Source: Warburgia ugandensis (taxonomy: Eukaryota > Streptophyta > Magnoliopsida > Canellales > Canellaceae). From it: DNA of 64,000 nt. The position numbers and the translations under genes were made by a program. Location of the stretch: the NCBI GenBank assembly GCA_035236585.1, contig CP141139.1, positions 21,716,990 to 21,780,989 of the forward strand, read 5' to 3'. Under the pieces are notes generated by a model. That model made no database searches and was not told the origin of the DNA. It saw only the letters and a program-made list of their open reading frames with translations. Position 1 is the first letter of the stretch. Each line of letters opens with the position of its first letter. Positions 58,941 to 64,000 of the stretch are shown here, one piece after another.

Positions 58941-60998
58941 TCAATTTTCTGCTCTGCCATGGCAAAGATGGTAACCGATCGTGCTACCCACCTCCAGTCA
59001 CCGTTTATGGCTCAAGGAAATAATCTAGCTACTCACATTTTAATGTCCTATTTGGAAGATTGGATTGAGCAAGAGGATGAATATTTTATAAATTTTGCAT
59101 TTTAAATTTTAGAACTTGTTGAAAACTTTCTATTAATTAGATTCTAATTGAAAAATGGAATCGAATGACGCGAGGAACCCTAAAAACGGAGTTCGGATGA
59201 AAAAGTTATGAGCATTTGAAGGCAAAGGGTATTTTGGTAATTAAAAGATTCAAAATGCATGGGCCCATTTTGATAAGGCCACCCTCCTCTATTTTCATAT
59301 CTATACTGAGAAAGATAGTAAGTGATCACATCGCCCACCTATGGTGCCTTTTGCGGCGTCGAAAATTTATGTATGTACTCAAATTTTAAAGTTCTATTTG
59401 GAAGATAGGATAGAACAAGGAGATGAATGTTTTACAAATTTTGAATTTTAGAATTTAGTACTTGTTGAAAACATTGTGAGGATTAGATTTTATTCGAAAA
59501 ATGGAACCAACGACACAAAGAACCCTAAAAATGGAGTTTGGATGAAAAAGTTAGGAGCATTTGAAGTGTAAGGGCATTATGGTAAATAAAAGATTCAAAA
59601 AAGCATTTAATTGCATGGGCCATTTTGATAAGGACACTCTCCTTTGTTTTCACATTTGCCCTGAGAAAAACAATAGGCAGTCGCAACAGTCTCGATACCC
59701 ACCTCCAATCACCATTTGTTACGTCGAAAAATAAAGTAACAGCTCAAATTTTAAAGTCCTATTTGGAAAATTGGATTGAACAGGCGGATGAATGTTTTGC
59801 AAATTTTGAATTTTAGAAATTAGAACTTGTTGAAAATATTCTCATAATTAGATTCTATTTGGCTAATGGAATTGAACGAGAAAAATAACGCTGAGAATAG
59901 AGTTCGGATTAAAAAGTCATCACAATTTGAAGTTGAACGACATTTCATTAACTAAAAGATTCAAAAATCAGGGGCCAATATGATAACGTCACCATCCTTT
60001 GTTTTACACCTGCATTGACAAATATAGCAGGCGATTGAGCTGACCATCTTTGGTCCCCAATTGCTGTGCCAGCAAATAATGTAACTGCTCAAATTTTCAA
60101 GCCCTATTTTGACGATTGGAACAAACAGGTGGATGGATTTCCTTTAAATTTACAACGTTAGCATTTATGCTTGTTGAAAATATCAAAATGGTAGATTCTA
60201 TATTCGAAAAATTGAATCCAACGGCAAAAAGAGCACTGAAAATGGAGTTTGGGCGAAAAAGTTATGAGCATTTGAAGTCGAAGGCGATTTTGGTAATTAA
60301 AAGATTAGAAAAGCATACAAAACGGAGGTGCTGTTTTGTTAACGAGATGCTCCGCAGTTTTCCCATCTGCCACAACAAAGATGGTAAGCGATCGTGCCAC
60401 CCACCTCCTATCACCGTTTATGGCACCAAGAAATAATCTAGCTACTCAAATTTTAATGTCCTATTTGGAAGATTGGATTCAGCAAGAGGATGAATATTTT
60501 ATATATTTTGCATTTTAAAATTTAGATCTTGTTGAAAATTTTCTCTTAATTAGATTCTAATTGAAAAATGGAATCGAAAGACCCAAGAACCCTAAAAACG
60601 GAGTTTGGATGAAAACGTTATGAGCATTTGAAGGTAAAGGGTATTTTGGTAATGAAAAGATTCAAAATGCAGGAGGCCATTTTGATAACGCCACCCTCCT
60701 CTGTTTTCATGTCTATGCTGAGAAATATAGTAAGTGATCACGTCGCCCACCTATGGTCCCTTTTGCGGCGCTGAAAAATTATGTAAGTACTCAAATTTTA
60801 AAGTTCTATTTGGAAGATTGGATAGAACGAGGAGATGAATATTTTATGAATTTTGGAATTTAGAATTTAGTACTTGTTGAAAATATTGTCAGGATTAGAT
60901 TATACTTGAAAAATGGAACTAACGACACAAAGGACTCTAAAAATGGAGTTTGGATGAAAAAGTTATGAGCATTCGAAGTGTAAGGGCACTATAGTAAA
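58941..60998 (+). repeat. Satellite block B4: forward array right of solo LTR 2
   Basis: Rest of class III, then IV (59,115), I (59,461), II (59,826), III (60,170), IV (60,528) and a partial class I (60,873-60,998). Standard order and spacing; divergent copies. Confidence 0.92.
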
Positions 60999-61075
60999 CT
61001 TTAAAGTTCTATTTGGAAGATTGGATTGGATTGAGCAAGAGGATTCAAATTTTGCATTACCCCTGCTCAATCCTA
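60999..61075. other. Orientation-switch junction 2 (patchwork)
   Basis: A forward class I monomer stops at atagtaaa. Short pieces follow: ctttaaagttctatttgg...gattgga (I/IV tail), ttgagcaagaggat (III tail), tcaaattttgcatt, acccctgc (II), then tcaatcctattttgggc, where reverse class II begins. At least four pieces of 10-30 bp are joined. Confidence 0.75.
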
Positions 61076-64000
61076 TTTTGGGCTTGAAAATTTGAGTAGT
61101 TACATTATTTACAAGCATGGCAATTGGGGACCAAAGATGGCCAACTCAATCACCTACTATATTTGTCAACGCAGGGGTAAAGCAAAGTATGGTGACATTA
61201 TCAAATTGACCTCTACATTTTGAATCTTTTAGTTAATGAAATGCCTATCAACTTCAAACTGTCATAACTTTTTATTCCGAACACTCTTCTCAGCGTTATT
61301 TTTCTAGTTCGATTCCATAAGCCGAATAGAATGTAATTATGAGAATATTTTCAACAAGTTCTAATTTCTAAAATTCAAAATTTGCAAAGCATTCATCCTC
61401 CTGTTCAATCCAATATTCCAAATAGAACTTTAAAATTTGAGTAGTTACTTTATTTTTCGACGTAGCAAATGGTGATCATAGGTGGGTGTCGAGACTGTCA
61501 CGACTGCCTATTATCTTTCTCGAGGCAAATGTGAAAATAGAGGAGGGTGTCCTGAACAAAATGGCCCATGCAATTAAATGCTTTTTTGAATCTTTTATTT
61601 ACCATAATGCCCTTACACTTCAAATGCTCATAACTTTTTCATCCAAACTCCACTTTTAGGGTTCTTTGTGTTGTTGGTTTTATTTTTCAAATAGAATCTA
61701 ATCCCGACATTATTTTCAAAAAGTACTAAATTCTAAAATTCAAAATTTGCAAAACATTCATCTCCTTGTTCTATCCAATCTTCCAAATAGTACTTTAAAA
61801 TTGGAGAACTTACATAATTTTTTAGTGCCGCAAAGGGGACCATAGGTGGGCGACGTGATCGCTTACAATCTTTCTTAGCATAGACATGAAAACAGAAGAT
61901 GGTGGCGTAATCAAAATGGGCCCCTGCATTTGAATCTTTTAATTACCAAAATACCCTTTACTTCGAATGCTAATAACTTTTTCATCCGAACACCGTTTTT
62001 AGGGTTCCTTGGGTCATCCGGTTCCATTTTCCAATTAGAATCTAATTACGAGAAAATTTTCACCAAGTTCTAAATTTTAAAATGGAAAATTTATAAAATA
62101 TTCATCCTCTTGCTCAATCCAATCTTCCAAATAGGACAATAAAATTTGAGTAGCTAGATTATTTCTTGGTGCCATAAACGGTGACTCGAGGTGGGTAGCA
62201 CAATTGCTTACCATCTTTGCCGCGGAAGATGGGAAAACTGAGGAGAGTCCCATTAACAAAACAGCCCCTGCTTTTTGAATTCTTTTTTAATCTTTTAATT
62301 ACCAAAATGGCGTTTGACTTCAAATGCTCATAACTTTTTCAAATGCCGTTGGATTCAATTTTTCGAATATAGAATCTACCATTTTGATATTTTCAACAAG
62401 CATTAAATTCTAATGTTGTAAATTTAAAAGAAATCCATCCACCTATTTGTTCCAATCATCAAAATAGGGCTTGAAAATTTTAGTTACATTATTTACAGGC
62501 ATAGCAATTGGGGACCAAAGATGGCCAGCTAAATCGCCTACTATATTTGTCAACGCAGGGGTAAAGCAAAGGATGGTGACATTATCAAATTGACCTCTGC
62601 ATTTTGAATCTTTTAGTTAATGAAATGCCCTTCAACTTAAAACTGTCATAACTTTTTAATCCGAACTCTATTCTCAGCGTTATTTTTCTAGTTCGATTCC
62701 ATAAGCCAAATAGAATCTAATTACTAGAATATTTTCAACAAGTTCTAATTTCTAAAATTCAAAATTTACAAAACATTCATCCTCCTCTTCAATCCAATAT
62801 TCCAAATAGAACCTTAAAATTTGAGCAGTTACTTTATTTTTCGATGTAGCTAATGGTGATCATAGGTGGGTGTCGAGACTGTTGCGATTGCCTATTATTT
62901 TTCTCGAGGCAAATGGGAAAACAGAGGAGGGTGTCCTTATCAAAATGGCCCATGCAATTAAATGCTTTTTTGAATCTTTTATTTACCATAATGCCCTTAC
63001 ACTTCAAATGCTCATAACTTTTTCATCCAAACTCCATTTTTAGAGTCCTTTGTGTCATTGGTTCCATTTTTCAAATAGAATATAATCCTGACAAAATTTT
63101 CAACAAGTACTAAATTCAAATTTTCAAAATTTGTAAAATATTCATCTCCTTGTTCTATCCAATCTTCCAAATAGAAAATTAAAATTTGAATACTTACATA
63201 AATTTTTGGTGCCGCAAGAGGGACCATAGGTGCGCGACGTGATCGCTTACTATCTTTCTCAGCATAGACATGAAAACAGATGAGGGGGTGTTATCAAAAT
63301 GGCCCCCTGCATTTTGAATCTTTTAATTATGAAAATATCCTTTACCTTCAAATGCTCATAACTTTTTCATCCAAACTCCATTTTCAGGGTTCCTTGGGTC
63401 ATTCGATTCCATTTTTCAACTAGAATCTAATTAAGAGAAAATTTTCAACAAGTTCCAAATTTTAAAATGCACAATTTATAAAATATTCATCCTCTTGCTC
63501 AATCCAATCTTCCAAATAAGACATTACAATGTGAGTTGCTAGATTATTTCCTGGTGCCATAAACGGTGACTAGAGGTGGGCGGCACGATCGCTTACCATC
63601 TTTGCCGTGGCAGATGGGAAAACTGAGGAGACTCCCGTTAACAAAACAACACCTCCATTTTGAATGCTTTTTTAATCTTTTAATTACAAAAATGGCCTTC
63701 GACTTCAAATGCTCAGAACTTTTTCGCCCAAACTCCATTTTCAGTGCTCTTTTTATCGTTGGATTCCATTTTTCGAATATAGAATCTACCTTTTAGATAT
63801 TTTCAACAAGCATTAAATTCTAACGTTGTGAATTGAACAGAAATCCATCCACCTGTTTGTTCCAATCTTCAAAAATAGTGCTATAAAATTTGAGCAGTTA
63901 CATTATTTACTGGCATAGCAATTGGGGACCAAAGATGGCGAGCTCAATCACCTACTATATTTGTCAATGCAGGGGTAAAGCAAAGGATCGTGACATTATC
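61076..64000 (-). repeat. Satellite block C: divergent reverse-oriented array
   Basis: The TTTTCAACAAG marker and its variants end at 61,358, 61,723, 62,067, 62,400, 62,742, 63,107, 63,452 and 63,810, giving the II-I-IV-III order of block A. The full unit 62,401-63,810 is 1,410 bp. The sequence is closer to block B variants than to block A. The class III monomer near 62,336-62,352 lacks ~30 bp (ttttcaaatgccgttgg). The array continues past the window end. Confidence 0.92.

Noticed and set aside
17320-61080. One simple 43.7-kb inversion between the two strand switches
   Set aside because: The switches join different monomer classes and one is a multi-piece patchwork. Re-inverting the segment does not obviously restore the I-II-III-IV order at both ends, so this is only mentioned as a possibility.
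1-64000. CRISPR array or prokaryotic system
   Set aside because: The repeats are direct, ~353 bp and contiguous, without spacers. There are no cas genes and no prokaryotic gene structure.
1-64000. Definite centromere assignment (CENP-B-like box, telomere-like repeats)
   Set aside because: I found no convincing CENP-B-box-like or telomeric motif. Higher-order satellite with Ty3/gypsy insertions also fits pericentromeric or knob heterochromatin, so the location stays open.

Overview
No real gene is visible in this window. It is almost entirely satellite DNA, interrupted by three copies of one LTR-retrotransposon family. The organism is most likely a flowering plant, in a heterochromatic (pericentromeric or centromeric-like) nuclear region. 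The evidence is a Ty3/gypsy-type element with a primer-binding site complementary to the 3' end of initiator tRNA-Met, a plant-style polypurine tract (AAGGGGG) next to TGTAATGACC, two solo LTRs with 5-bp target duplications, and long AT-rich higher-order tandem repeats. I cannot name the species. All the short reading frames (60-140 codons) recur with the repeat period and are by-products of the repeat.

Satellite structure. The basic monomer is about 353 bp and comes in four diverged classes, which I call I (~365 bp), II (~345), III (~358) and IV (~347). They occur in fixed order I-II-III-IV and form a ~1,414-bp higher-order repeat (HOR). I call the orientation in which monomers begin CTTGTTGAAAAT the forward orientation. 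Block A (1-17,325) is in reverse orientation, highly homogenised, and holds twelve complete HORs of two lineages (alpha, beta). Block B (about 17,325-60,998) is in forward orientation and older and more divergent. Inside it, 34,424-50,880 is a recent tandem triplication of a 5.25-kb unit, itself a dimer of 2.63-kb units, which contains chimeric I/IV monomers and fused short monomers. Block C (about 61,076-64,000) is in reverse orientation again. The two orientation switches are abrupt: a simple one near 17,327 and a patchwork near 60,999-61,075.

Mobile elements. (1) 23,943-30,340 is a minus-strand element: a 3.36-kb internal region with polypurine tract and primer-binding site but no intact gag or pol, flanked by two LTRs that are both truncated at their outer side. 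(2) 53,459-55,592 is a plus-strand solo LTR with target duplication GACAC. (3) 56,317-58,935 is a minus-strand solo LTR with target duplication TCTCC.

Main new observations. About 150 bp near the 5' end of the LTR aligns, in the same order and orientation, with the satellite monomer, so satellite and retrotransposon share ancestry. In addition, both solo-LTR insertion sites and the left breakpoint of the internal-bearing element fall within about 12 bp of one phase of the 353-bp monomer, in three different monomer classes, at the point where the LTR-satellite similarity ends. Other evidence of turnover includes two gene-conversion-like tracts (one apparently crossing between oppositely oriented arrays), recurrent chimeric monomers, and a hypervariable spot in otherwise near-identical HOR copies that may reflect assembly error. 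All alignments were made by eye.
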